A DNA stretch of 27,421 bases from GBS-DC sp037442365 (GCA_037442365.1 JBBIQK010000039.1:1-27421); one strand, 5' to 3'; positions 15,849-23,853 are shown, counted from the stretch's first letter. Translations and numbers: made by a program. Notes: generated by a model from the letters alone, not told the origin.

Positions 15849-17105
15849 ATGTATGGGATGCGCGGTTCCGGGCGAATGTTCCGAATTTTGATGCGCCACG
15901 CAGGCGTCTCGCGCGAAATGGGCGGCGAGGAGCTGTCGCTGGCAGTGCAACGAGTCGATCAGATGTTTATCCAGGCGCTGGAAGCGGGCGCATCCGATAT
16001 TCACATGCACCCCGAACACAACGCACTGCGGATTCGATTCCGTATCGACGGCGTGCTACACGAGCAGGAGGTCGTGACTCAGCCCGATCTGGTGCAGGCG
16101 ATGGTGAGCCGCGTGAAGCTGGCGGCGAACCTGCACCTGGATGAGAAGCGCGACACGCAGGACGGGCGCATCGATATGGAGTACCTCGACCGACGGCTCA
16201 GCGCGCGCGTGTCGTGCATCCCCACGCTGAACGGCGAGCGTATCGTGATGCGCATTCTGGACCCCGCCAAAATGCAGGTCAAGCTCGACTCGCTGGGCAT
16301 GCCGCAGGAGGTGATGGCGCACTGGCGGCGCGCCTTGCAGGTCGCCTATGGGATGCTCGTCGTCACGGGACCCACCGGCTCGGGGAAGACCTCCACGCTC
16401 TACGCCTCCCTGCACACGCTGGACCGGGTGCATCGCAACATCGTGACGGTCGAAGACCCCGTCGAGTACGAGTTTCCCGACAATGTGATGCAGGTGCAGG
16501 TCACGGAGAAGGTGACCTTTCCGCGCGCGCTGCGAGCGATGTTGCGCCACGACCCCGATGTGATAATGATTGGCGAGATTCGCGACCGCGAGTCGCTGCA
16601 GATTGGCATCCAGGCCGCGCTCACAGGGCATCTGGTGCTGTCCACCCTGCACACGAACAACGCCATCGAGACGCTCAGCCGCATGATCGACATGGGCGCG
16701 GAGGACTACCTGATAGCGGCGACCCTGCAGTGCGCGATGGCGCAGCGATTGGTGCGCGTGATTTGCCCTGACTGCCGCGCGCCCTACCAGCCGACGCCCG
16801 ACGAGATTGCCGCGCTCAAAATCCCGCAGGAATGGCTGGCGCAGGCGCGCTTTTTCACAGGCAAAGGCTGCCCCAAATGCATGAACACGGGCTATCGCGG
16901 GCGCACGGGCATCTTCGAACTCTTGCGCATCAGCCCCGCGATTCGCGAGGCGATTGTGACCCGCGCCTCCAGCGACCAGATACTGCAAATCGCCGTCAAA
17001 GAGGGCTACCGCACCATGCTCGACGACGGGCGCGACAAGGTGCTGCGCGGAATCACCACTCCCCATGAGGTGATTCAGGCGGTCTACGCAGGCGTGTATG
17101 AGTAG
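15849..17105 (+). CDS. PilB/GspE-family secretion or pilus ATPase, short form
   Basis: A 418-residue hexameric ATPase that would power pilus or type II secretion assembly at the inner face of the membrane. It shows ASDIHMHPE (about 48-56) of the N2 domain, Walker A TGPTGSGKTST (173-183), the Asp box (TVEDPVEYEF), Walker B with GEIRD (242-246), the His box STLHTN (265-270) and the tetracysteine zinc site CPDC (306-309) and CPKC (341-344). The zinc site argues for PilB/GspE (extension) rather than PilT. It lacks the N-terminal N1 domain of usual PilB/GspE, being some 150 residues shorter. AGGAGG precedes ATG 15849. No platform (PilC), PilM-Q or prepilin peptidase gene is adjacent; the pseudopilins of the window are plausible clients. 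Followed after 10 bases by a small ORF and then tgt. Confidence 0.93.
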   Translation: MYGMRGSGRMFRILMRHAGVSREMGGEELSLAVQRVDQMFIQALEAGASDIHMHPEHNALRIRFRIDGVLHEQEVVTQPDLVQAMVSRVKLAANLHLDEKRDTQDGRIDMEYLDRRLSARVSCIPTLNGERIVMRILDPAKMQVKLDSLGMPQEVMAHWRRALQVAYGMLVVTGPTGSGKTSTLYASLHTLDRVHRNIVTVEDPVEYEFPDNVMQVQVTEKVTFPRALRAMLRHDPDVIMIGEIRDRESLQIGIQAALTGHLVLSTLHTNNAIETLSRMIDMGAEDYLIAATLQCAMAQRLVRVICPDCRAPYQPTPDEIAALKIPQEWLAQARFFTGKGCPKCMNTGYRGRTGIFELLRISPAIREAIVTRASSDQILQIAVKEGYRTMLDDGRDKVLRGITTPHEVIQAVYAGVYE

Positions 17106-17115
17106 GGAGAATCGT

Positions 17116-17238
17116 ATGGAACGCAGACACCCGATTTTTGACCGTAGCCACCCACTGCAGAAGAGGTTGCTGCCTATCGAAAGCAGCTCCGCTCCGAATG
17201 GCGTGATGAGACGAATCTACCTTGACAGCGCTCTGTGA
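17116..17238 (+). CDS. Small ORF (40 residues) coupled to tgt
   Basis: An ATG at 17116, ten bases after the pilB-like stop, is preceded by GGGAGA at a good distance. The frame encodes 40 residues (MERRHPIFDRSHPLQKR..., ending LDSAL), basic and without a membrane segment. Its TGA (17236-17238) overlaps the GTG start of tgt as GTGA, the same overlap type used between 24388-24729 and acpS. Because the tgt GTG has no Shine-Dalgarno site of its own, translation of this ORF would supply ribosomes to tgt. It may be a true small protein or only a coupling leader; no family recognised. Confidence 0.55.
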   Translation: MERRHPIFDRSHPLQKRLLPIESSSAPNGVMRRIYLDSAL

Positions 17239-18317
17239 AATCAACTTTCCGTTTTGAGGTGCTTGCGCAGTCGCCTGTTAGCCATGCGCGGCGGGGGCGG
17301 CTCTATACGCCGCACGGGGTCATCGAGACGCCCGTGTTTATGCCCGTTGGCACGCAGGCGAGCGTCAAAACGCTCAGTCAGGAAGAGCTGGAGCAGCTCG
17401 GCTTCCAGATTATTCTGGGCAACACCTATCACCTATATCTGCGTCCGGGCGACGAGCGCATCGCGCGGCTGGGCGGACTGCACCGATTCATGCGCTGGGA
17501 GCGGGCGATTCTGACCGACAGCGGCGGCTTTCAGGTGTTCAGCCTCGCCGCGCTGCGCCAGATCGACGACGATGGCGTCACCTTCCGCTCACACATCGAT
17601 GGCTCGGAGCATCGTTTCACGCCCGAACGCGCCGTGCAAATTCAGCGTAATCTCGGCAGCGACATCATGATGGCGTTCGACGAGTGCCCGCCGTACCCCG
17701 CCAGCCGTGAAGAAGTTGCACGGGCAACCGAGCGCACCTATCGCTGGGCGGTCCGATGCCAGTGCGCGTGGAGCGAGCAACCCAACCAGCAAGCCCTGTT
17801 CGGCATCATTCAGGGCGGCGTGTACGAAGACCTGCGCCTAACGAGCCTGCAGCAGATTACCGCGCTGAACCTGCCCGGCTATGCGATTGGCGGCGTGTCG
17901 GTCGGCGAACCGACGGAGGCGATTCGGCAGGTGGTGTCGTTCACCGCGCCGCGCATGCCCGCCGACAAGCCGCGCTACCTGATGGGCGTCGGCACACCCG
18001 AAGACATCCTGCACGCGGTGCAGCAGGGCGTGGACATGTTCGACTGCGTGCTACCGACGCGCATGGCGCGGCATCATGCGGCCTTCACCAGCGCGGGGCG
18101 CATCAACCTGCGCAACGCCCAGTATCAGGAGCGGGATGAGCCGATAGACCCTGCTTGCGACTGCTGGGTGTGCCAGCGTTATAGCCTTGCCTATCTCCAT
18201 CACCTGTTCCGCACGGGCGAGATGCTCGCCTTTCGGTTGGCGACCTATCACAACCTCGCCTTCTACGCGCGGCTGATGGCGCGCATTCGCGAGCAGATAG
18301 AATCGGGCGCGTTGTAA
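17235..18317 (+). CDS. tgt: tRNA-guanine transglycosylase
   Basis: Tgt exchanges guanine 34 for the queuine precursor preQ1 in tRNAs with GUN anticodons, part of queuosine synthesis in the cytosol. The 360-residue protein has the family start (ARRGRLYTPHG, ETPVFMPVGTQ), Asp95 in LTDSGGFQVFSL, GGVSVGE, the nucleophile Asp270 in DMFDCVLPTR, and zinc ligands Cys308, Cys310, Cys313 and His339 (CDCWVC...YHN), each offset by ten from the Zymomonas enzyme. The start is GTG 17235: it gives the normal N-terminus and overlaps the stop of the small ORF upstream. Translation is probably coupled to that ORF. The stop lies four bases from the end of the convergent pseudopilin gene. No other queuosine genes are in the window. 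Confidence 0.97.
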   Translation: MKSTFRFEVLAQSPVSHARRGRLYTPHGVIETPVFMPVGTQASVKTLSQEELEQLGFQIILGNTYHLYLRPGDERIARLGGLHRFMRWERAILTDSGGFQVFSLAALRQIDDDGVTFRSHIDGSEHRFTPERAVQIQRNLGSDIMMAFDECPPYPASREEVARATERTYRWAVRCQCAWSEQPNQQALFGIIQGGVYEDLRLTSLQQITALNLPGYAIGGVSVGEPTEAIRQVVSFTAPRMPADKPRYLMGVGTPEDILHAVQQGVDMFDCVLPTRMARHHAAFTSAGRINLRNAQYQERDEPIDPACDCWVCQRYSLAYLHHLFRTGEMLAFRLATYHNLAFYARLMARIREQIESGAL

Positions 18318-18321
18318 GCGT

Positions 18322-19080
18322 CTACCGAAACCGCCAGATGAGGTTCGCGCCTTGATCCTGCGCCAGAATCGACGCGGCGGAGTAGGCTTTCGCGTGCCCG
18401 TCGCCGAAAATCAGCACCGCCAGCCCGCGATTGTCGCCCGTGGCGAAGTGGCGGGCATAGAGCGGCTTCAGGCGCGACGGCGGCAGGTGGTTCAGCTCAC
18501 GCACTAGGTCGCGGTCAGCCACCAGCGGCGGGCTGAGGCGTACATCGCGCGGGTTCGTCTCGCCGACATACGGGTCGAACACATAGCCGCGATACTTCTC
18601 GGCGGTCGGTCCGCTGGGCGTGTCGCCGAACATCGGCGTGCGAGCAGGCTCCTCCATCTGCGCCAGATACACAGGCGTCGCAAACCCCTCCAGCTCCTGC
18701 GGGTCATACGCCGTCGCCGCCGTATAGCCAATAGAGCCAACCCCGCGCTCCGCCCAGTCGGTCGGGAATCCCGTCCGCTGCGCGCTGGGACAGGTGAAGA
18801 TGCCAGTGTTGCGCACATAGGGCTGAATCATGCGCGTCCAGATACGCTCGGGAACACTTGTAGGCACGGCGTAGTTGGTGGAGGGCAGAAACGCCTCCTC
18901 GTAGTCCTGGAGGTAGCCCTGCACCGCCAGCGCGAGCTGGCGCGCATTCGACAGGCACTGCGTTTGCCGCGCCCGCTCACGCGCCTGCGCAAACACAGGA
19001 AACAGAATCGCCGCCAGAATCGCGATAATCGCAATCACGACCAGCAGCTCGATCAGGGTAAAGCCTTTAGAATATCGCAT
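18322..19080 (-). CDS. Prepilin-like (DUF1559-type) secreted protein, copy 4
   Basis: A 252-residue pilin-like protein with leader MRYSKG, then FTLIELLVVIAI, the helix ending LFPVFAQARE and RARQTQCLSNARQLALAV, as in the other copies. The C-terminal box is present in a longer-spaced form (a His 16 residues before DGHAKAYS), and only two cysteines are visible, unlike copies 1 and 2. GGAGAG precedes ATG 19080 at a normal distance. It begins 48 bases after the zf-TFIIB stop and is probably transcribed with it. It converges on tgt with a four-base gap, too short for a separate terminator. Likely exported and processed by prepilin peptidase; specific role unknown. Confidence 0.92.
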   Translation of the reverse strand: MRYSKGFTLIELLVVIAIIAILAAILFPVFAQARERARQTQCLSNARQLALAVQGYLQDYEEAFLPSTNYAVPTSVPERIWTRMIQPYVRNTGIFTCPSAQRTGFPTDWAERGVGSIGYTAATAYDPQELEGFATPVYLAQMEEPARTPMFGDTPSGPTAEKYRGYVFDPYVGETNPRDVRLSPPLVADRDLVRELNHLPPSRLKPLYARHFATGDNRGLAVLIFGDGHAKAYSAASILAQDQGANLIWRFR

Positions 19081-19128
19081 CGGGATCTCTCCATTCGCTT
19101 AGAAGGCGCATGTGCGCAGGCGTTCCGC

Positions 19129-19476
19129 TCAATCGAAGATGTCGAACAGGTCTTCGAACCAGTCGCGCTTTTTGCGCCGCTTGCGCTTGTGGTGCGGGTC
19201 GTAGTAGTAGTCGTCATCGTCGTCGTAGCGCGGTTGGGGGCGCGCTTGAGGGTGGGGCGTTGGCGTAGGCGGCGTCGGCGCAGGCGCAGGCGGTTCAGGG
19301 GCGTAGGCGGGCGGCGCGCCGCGCTGCAGGCTCTGCGTCTCCTGCGCATGACGCTCGATAATCTTGTCCAGCTCCCCCCGATCGAGCCATACACCCCGAC
19401 AGGTCGGGCAATAGTCGATTTCGATGCCCGCCCGCGTCGCTATCTGCAGGTCGGTACTGCACACAGGGCACTTCAT
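19129..19476 (-). CDS. zf-TFIIB-like zinc-ribbon protein with acidic/basic tail
   Basis: A 115-residue protein. Residues 1-40 form a zf-TFIIB-type zinc ribbon: CPVC at 3-6 and CPTCRGVWLDRGEL from 23, with Cys3, Cys6, Cys23 and Cys26 as ligands. This small cytosolic family is common in bacteria and of unknown function. A Pro/Ala linker (about 52-82) follows, then an unusual tail: five Asp, three Tyr, a basic block KRKRRKK and an acidic, aromatic end (DWFEDLFDIFD). The ATG lacks a Shine-Dalgarno site, but GGTACACT ends nine bases upstream, so it is probably leaderless. It precedes the fourth pseudopilin on the same strand. Confidence 0.88.
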   Translation of the reverse strand: MKCPVCSTDLQIATRAGIEIDYCPTCRGVWLDRGELDKIIERHAQETQSLQRGAPPAYAPEPPAPAPTPPTPTPHPQARPQPRYDDDDDYYYDPHHKRKRRKKRDWFEDLFDIFD

Positions 19477-19485
19477 AACACTCTA

Positions 19486-19493
19486 AGTGTACC
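19486..19493 (-). promoter_or_regulatory. Leaderless-type promoter (GGTACACT) of zf-TFIIB gene
   Basis: On the minus strand GGTACACT ends nine bases before ATG 19476. There is no Shine-Dalgarno site and no clear -35. Confidence 0.5.
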
Positions 19494-19541
19494 CCAGGGC
19501 GGCGGGCAGGAGTCGCGCGCGATTGCCCGAATCGGTAGCTC

Positions 19542-20846
19542 ATGCGCAAGTGGCTGATTGGGTGCGGCGTGCTGTTTGGGATTGTGCTGGTGCTGTGTGT
19601 GGGCGCGCTGGTGTGGGCGTTCATCCCGCCGAAGATAGAGATTCCCCCGCGCCAGCTGCCGCCCAACAACGCGCATCCTGAATATGTCGCGCTGGCGGAA
19701 GCGATGCGCGTGCGACTCGACAACGATGCACGCTTCAAACAGATTGAGAACGCCGCTCTGGGTGGGCAGCCGCTGTCCCCCGCCGACCGCGCCTACTATC
19801 TGCAACAGATAACGCCCTTTCTGAAACGCTACGAGCAGCTGGTGAACCGCCCGTGCGTGGTATCCACCGAGCGCAGCTACGCTGCGATGTTCCCTGAACT
19901 ACCGCAGATGCGCCGTATCGCCCGCACGGAGGCGTATCTGATACGTGAGGAACTGCGCCAGCGGCGCTACCGCGACGCGATTCGGCGCGCCGATCGGCTG
20001 AGCCGTCTGGCAGACCAGGTACGCAACGGCGGACCGCTAATTCATTACCTCGTCGGCATTGCCATCCACGCCATCGCCATGGAGCCCCTCCGAACCGAGC
20101 TGCCCCGCATTCAGGAACGCGCCGCCCTCGAAGCCCTGTTGCAGTTCGCGCGCGCCTACGAAAAACGGCGCACGCCGCTCTGGAAATGCATGCAGGAGGA
20201 ATACTATTTCGGGCTAAGCGCGTACAGAGAGCTGGCGGAAGGGCGAGTCGATTACAGCGAGATGGTTCCTGACAATTCGGAAACTGGCGAATCCCCCCGA
20301 CGGCGCAATCCGCTGTTCACACGCTTCATGGTCAAGACCGCCCTGCCAGAGTACCAGCGGTTCATGCAACGCGCGGTCGATGAGCTGAAGCTTCCGTTTG
20401 CCGAGCGTCCCCGTCGAACGGAAGAGTCCATCGAGCGCGAGGTGCGCCACCCGCTGAACGCGATTCTGCTGCCCGTCTTCGCCAGATCCAGCGATAGGGA
20501 GGCGGGCGAGGTCGCCATGATGCGCCTGATGGGCTGCACAGCGGCGATACGGCTGCACAAACTGCGCACGGGCAAATACCCTGCGTCGCTGGAGGCGTTG
20601 CGACTGGGCGAAATGGCGATTGACCCGTTTTCGGGCAAGCCGTTTGTGTACAAAACCGACCCGCGCTTCGGGTTCCTGATTTACTCCGTGAGCCAGAATC
20701 GAGTCGATGATGGGGGCGCGACGACCTACATCGGCGCTGCCGACGAGCGCGGCGACCTGTCGCCCGTGAAAGTGCGCCTGCCCGACCCTCTGAAAGGCGC
20801 GCGCCGAGAAGCGCTACCGCTGGTCGCCCCCATCTGGCTGCGATAA
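19542..20846 (+). CDS. Membrane-anchored protein with GspG-like C-terminal segment
   Basis: A 434-residue protein with one N-terminal membrane helix (about residues 4-28), then a mostly helical, Arg-rich body that should lie outside the cytoplasm. Near the C-terminus (about 345-395) the sequence RLHKLRTGKYPASLEAL, IDPFSGKPFVYKTD and YSVSQNRVDDGG follows the pattern of the C-terminal part of major pseudopilins (YP.sL..L, DP..G.P, YS.G.D), also found at the end of planctomycete-type proteins that are not pilins. It lacks a prepilin leader, so it is not itself a pseudopilin. No family name is certain and the function is unknown. ATG 19542 has no Shine-Dalgarno site or clear promoter. It is divergent from the zf-TFIIB gene. 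Confidence 0.78.
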   Translation: MRKWLIGCGVLFGIVLVLCVGALVWAFIPPKIEIPPRQLPPNNAHPEYVALAEAMRVRLDNDARFKQIENAALGGQPLSPADRAYYLQQITPFLKRYEQLVNRPCVVSTERSYAAMFPELPQMRRIARTEAYLIREELRQRRYRDAIRRADRLSRLADQVRNGGPLIHYLVGIAIHAIAMEPLRTELPRIQERAALEALLQFARAYEKRRTPLWKCMQEEYYFGLSAYRELAEGRVDYSEMVPDNSETGESPRRRNPLFTRFMVKTALPEYQRFMQRAVDELKLPFAERPRRTEESIEREVRHPLNAILLPVFARSSDREAGEVAMMRLMGCTAAIRLHKLRTGKYPASLEALRLGEMAIDPFSGKPFVYKTDPRFGFLIYSVSQNRVDDGGATTYIGAADERGDLSPVKVRLPDPLKGARREALPLVAPIWLR

Positions 20847-20883
20847 CAGAGAACATCAACATACGAATCGCGTCAATTGGTGT

Positions 20884-20891
20884 GGTATACT
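20884..20891 (+). promoter_or_regulatory. Extended -10 promoter (TGGTATACT)
   Basis: TGGTATACT fits an extended -10. A start near 20898 leaves a leader of about 35 bases to ATG 20932. No -35 is seen. It lies 38 bases after the upstream gene's stop. Confidence 0.5.
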
Positions 20892-20895
20892 GAAT

Positions 20896-20916
20896 CGCCA
20901 GTCGGTCAATCTGGCG
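20896..20916. repeat. Inverted repeat at the transcript start
   Basis: CGCCAG (20896-20901) and CTGGCG (20911-20916) form a 6-bp perfect stem with nine bases between, lying at or just after the predicted RNA start of the copper oxidase-like gene. It may be an operator or a 5' stem-loop that protects or regulates the mRNA. Confidence 0.4.
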
Positions 20917-20931
20917 CACGGGGATGATAAA

Positions 20932-22824
20932 ATGAGAGCGGTATGGATGCTGGGGCTGTTGAGCGGGCTGGGCGTTCTGAGCTGGAACGCCGCGCCAGTT
21001 GTGAACGACCAGAATACGGGACGCGCCGTTTCGCTGAAACATCGGGTGCTGACCGAAGCGCCCAAATCGGGCGTGATTAACCGCCGCGTATCGGACATCG
21101 AGTTCACCGACCTGCAGGGACGCGCCTACACGCTGAGCGCGCTGGTGCAGCGCGCGCCTGTTGTGTTCATCTTCACGGCGACGAAGTGTCCCGCCGCGCA
21201 GCGGTACACCGTGCGCATCAACCAGCTGCACGATGTCTACCGCAAGAAGGGCGTGCAGGTGTTCCTGGTCTACCCGAACTACGACGACACACGCGAGGCG
21301 GTGCTGGCGCATCAGCGCGAGTATGGGCTGAAGCCGCCTGCGGTGCATGACCCTGACGGCGCGCTGGCGCAGGCGCTGGGCGCGACGATGACCCCGCAAG
21401 CCGTGCTGATTGACCGAAAGATGCTGTTGCGCTATCGCGGCGCGATTGACGACAACCGCTACGAGACTCGCGTGCGCGCGCACTACCTGAAAGACGCGCT
21501 CGATGCGGTGCTGGCGAACAAGGCGGTGAAGGTCGCCTCCGCCGAGACCTTCGGCTGCACGATACGGTTCCGCGACGAAGCCGCCGAGAGCGCGCCCATC
21601 ACCTACGCGAAGCACATCGCGCCGATTATGCAGGAGTATTGCCAGCCGTGTCATCGTCCCGGACAGGTCGCGCCCTTCTCGCTGCTGACCTACCGCGACG
21701 CCTACACATGGCGCAAAGAGATTGCGGCGGTGGTCAAGGCGCGCCAGATGCCCCCGTGGAAGCCCGTGCATGGCTACGGCGAGTTTCAGGGCGAGCGACG
21801 CCTGACCGACGAGCAGATTGGGATGATTCTGCAGTGGGTGGAGACGGGCGCGCCGATGGGCAACCCCAACGACATGCCCCCGCCCCGACAGTTCAGCAGT
21901 GGCTGGGCGCTGGGCGAGCCGGACATCGTGTTCGAGATGCCCGTTGAGTACGAAATCGCCCCCACTGGCGACGATGAGTACCGCCATTTTGTGATCCCGA
22001 CCAACTTCGGCGAGGATGTGTTCGTGCGCGCGATTGACATCGAGCCGGGCAATCGCAACACGGTTCACCATGTGATTGTGTATCTGGACACGACGGGCAC
22101 GGCGCGTCGCTTGGACGCCGCTGACCCCAAACCGGGCTACGAGGCGTTTGGCTGGCCCGGGTTCGTGCCGGCGGGAATGCTGGGCGGTTGGGCGCCGGGC
22201 ATGACCCCCAGCGTGCTGCCCGAAGGCACGGGCTACCGCCTGCCCAAAGGCGCGGATGTCGTGCTGCAAATCCACTACTACCGCACAGGCAAGCCCGAAA
22301 AAGACCGCACGCGCGTGGGCATCTACCTCGAGAAAAAGCCGAACCCGCAGCCCGTGGGCATTGCGTGGATTATCAATCCGATTTTCCGCATCCCCGCAGG
22401 CGCGGAGCGGCACGAGGTACGCGCGATGTGGATTGCCCCGCGCGATATCGAGGTGGTCGCCATCACGCCCCACATGCACCTGCTGGGACGCGAGATGCGC
22501 ATCGAGGCGGAGCTGCCCGACGGCGCCAAGCAGACCCTTATCTGGATTAACGACTGGGACTTCAAGTGGCAGGATAACTACCACTACAAGACGCCTGTGA
22601 AGCTGCCGCGGGGCACGCGCGTCACCGTCTACGCCTACTACGACAACTCTGAGAAGAACCCGAACAACCCGAACAAGCCGCCCAGAGATGTGACCTGGGG
22701 CGAGCGCACGCAGGACGAGATGTGCCTGGCGTTCCTGCATGTGATTGGCGAGGAGGGCACGGGCTTTCGCGGCGGGCGGCGCGGCGGCGGGGGCGGCTTC
22801 TTCCGCCGTAGCGCGAATCCGTAA
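20932..22824 (+). CDS. Redoxin / cytochrome c / PHM-like copper protein fusion
   Basis: A 630-residue exported protein with a hydrophobic N-terminus (MRAVWMLGLLSGLGVLSWNA) and three parts. Residues about 45-195 are a thioredoxin-fold redoxin with one Cys (TKCPAAQ, Cys86) in place of CxxC. Residues about 225-310 are a c-type heme segment with CQPCH (Cys237, Cys240, His241). Residues about 330-605 match the copper type II ascorbate-dependent monooxygenase core: His379-His380 (VHHVIVYL), His448 (LQIHYY), His514 and His516 (THMHLLG-like HMHLLGREM) and Met597 (TQDEMC). All six copper ligands of PHM/dopamine beta-hydroxylase therefore seem present. It ends in a Gly/Arg-rich tail. It may oxidise an exported small molecule or peptide with electrons through the heme; the substrate is unknown. 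It has its own promoter and leader hairpin, with a weak Shine-Dalgarno site. Confidence 0.87.
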   Translation: MRAVWMLGLLSGLGVLSWNAAPVVNDQNTGRAVSLKHRVLTEAPKSGVINRRVSDIEFTDLQGRAYTLSALVQRAPVVFIFTATKCPAAQRYTVRINQLHDVYRKKGVQVFLVYPNYDDTREAVLAHQREYGLKPPAVHDPDGALAQALGATMTPQAVLIDRKMLLRYRGAIDDNRYETRVRAHYLKDALDAVLANKAVKVASAETFGCTIRFRDEAAESAPITYAKHIAPIMQEYCQPCHRPGQVAPFSLLTYRDAYTWRKEIAAVVKARQMPPWKPVHGYGEFQGERRLTDEQIGMILQWVETGAPMGNPNDMPPPRQFSSGWALGEPDIVFEMPVEYEIAPTGDDEYRHFVIPTNFGEDVFVRAIDIEPGNRNTVHHVIVYLDTTGTARRLDAADPKPGYEAFGWPGFVPAGMLGGWAPGMTPSVLPEGTGYRLPKGADVVLQIHYYRTGKPEKDRTRVGIYLEKKPNPQPVGIAWIINPIFRIPAGAERHEVRAMWIAPRDIEVVAITPHMHLLGREMRIEAELPDGAKQTLIWINDWDFKWQDNYHYKTPVKLPRGTRVTVYAYYDNSEKNPNNPNKPPRDVTWGERTQDEMCLAFLHVIGEEGTGFRGGRRGGGGGFFRRSANP

Positions 22825-22836
22825 GCGCGTATCGGG

Positions 22837-23853
22837 TTATCCCATCGCCTTGCGGAACAGGATAATCGCGACGACCGCCATCGCCGCCGCGATGCCGTAC
22901 AGAATCAGCACCGTCTGGCGCTGGCTCAAGCCGCGTTGCAGCAGCTGGTGGTGGATGTGCTGCTTGTCGGGCTTGTGAATGGGCTGCCCCTTGAGCAGGC
23001 GACGCACAACCGCCAGCGCGGCGTCCAGAAACGGCAGCCCGAACACCAGCACGGGAATGGCAATCGCGAAGGCGGTCGCCGTCTTGAACGCGCCAATCAC
23101 CGACAGCCCGCCGAGCATAAAGCCCAGAAACTGCGCGCCGCCCGTGCCCATGAAAATCCGCGCGGGGTTGAAATTATAGCGCAGGAATCCGCCCGCCGCG
23201 CCTGCGATTGCCGCCGCCGTAATCGCAATCAGCCAGTTCGGGTAGGGCTGGTCGAGCAAATCCGCCGCCTGCAACGCCATCAGCGCGAGCGCGAACGCCG
23301 CAATCGCGCTCACCCCCGCCGCCAGCCCGTCCAGCCCGTCGATGGTGTCCATCGTCTTGCTGACCACGAATATCCACAGTGCGGTGATGGGAATTGCCCA
23401 TGCGCCCAGCGGAATCCAATGTGCCTCACTGAACTTGCCGCCAATCGGCGCGGCGAAGCCCTCAATCTGCACGCCGAACAGCTGCACCACCAGCCCCGCC
23501 AGCAACAGTGCGCCCATCTGCACCAGCGCGGAGAACTGCTTGCGGTCGTCCAGCATGCCAACAATCAGCACGCCCGTGCCCACCAGCAGCAAGCCGAGAA
23601 ACTGAAACGCGCGCCCCAGAAACACGCTATCGGACGGCGCGAGCAGGTACAGCCGCGTCAGACCCGCCAGCATCCCCACGGCGACGCCAAAGTAAATAGC
23701 TAACCCGCCCCAGCGGGGAATCGGCTCGGTATGCACGCGCCGCGCGTCGGGCATATCCATCGCGCCCGCCCGAATCGCCAGCCGCCGTACCCACGGGGTC
23801 AGCAGGTAGGTCGTCGCCAGCGCCAGCAGAAACACCGCCGTAATCGTCTTCAT
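22837..23853 (-). CDS. WecA/MraY-family glycosyl-1-phosphate transferase, variant
   Basis: A 338-residue integral membrane protein with about ten helices. Family members move a sugar-1-phosphate from a UDP-sugar to undecaprenyl phosphate, starting cell-surface glycan synthesis. Seen are the GMLDDRKQ motif (Asp102, Asp103), TIDGLDGLAAG, NPARIFMG, PFLDAALAVVRRLLKG and the cytoplasmic HIHHQLL box (His299, 301, 302). Two canonical places differ: FMGD-x-GS reads FMGTGGAQ (Thr237 where the metal-binding Asp is expected), and the TNAxN before IDGLDG reads SKTMD. The reading frame is sound on both sides, so these are substitutions rather than a frameshift. It may be a distinct subfamily or have altered activity. 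ATG 23853 overlaps the deaminase stop as ATGA, so the two are translationally coupled. Confidence 0.88.
   Translation of the reverse strand: MKTITAVFLLALATTYLLTPWVRRLAIRAGAMDMPDARRVHTEPIPRWGGLAIYFGVAVGMLAGLTRLYLLAPSDSVFLGRAFQFLGLLLVGTGVLIVGMLDDRKQFSALVQMGALLLAGLVVQLFGVQIEGFAAPIGGKFSEAHWIPLGAWAIPITALWIFVVSKTMDTIDGLDGLAAGVSAIAAFALALMALQAADLLDQPYPNWLIAITAAAIAGAAGGFLRYNFNPARIFMGTGGAQFLGFMLGGLSVIGAFKTATAFAIAIPVLVFGLPFLDAALAVVRRLLKGQPIHKPDKQHIHHQLLQRGLSQRQTVLILYGIAAAMAVVAIILFRKAMG

Noticed and set aside
17222..17227. TTGACA before tgt as a promoter -35
   Set aside because: No -10 follows at a workable distance; the hexamer lies inside the small ORF and the tgt start follows within eight bases.
17106..17234. 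tRNA gene beside tgt
   Set aside because: I could not form a cloverleaf or find the conserved T-loop sequence in this gap.
20362..22740. A 792-codon open frame opposite the copper oxidase gene
   Set aside because: The plus-strand protein shows heme and copper motifs; the antisense reading is Arg/His/Val-rich with no domain or ribosome site.
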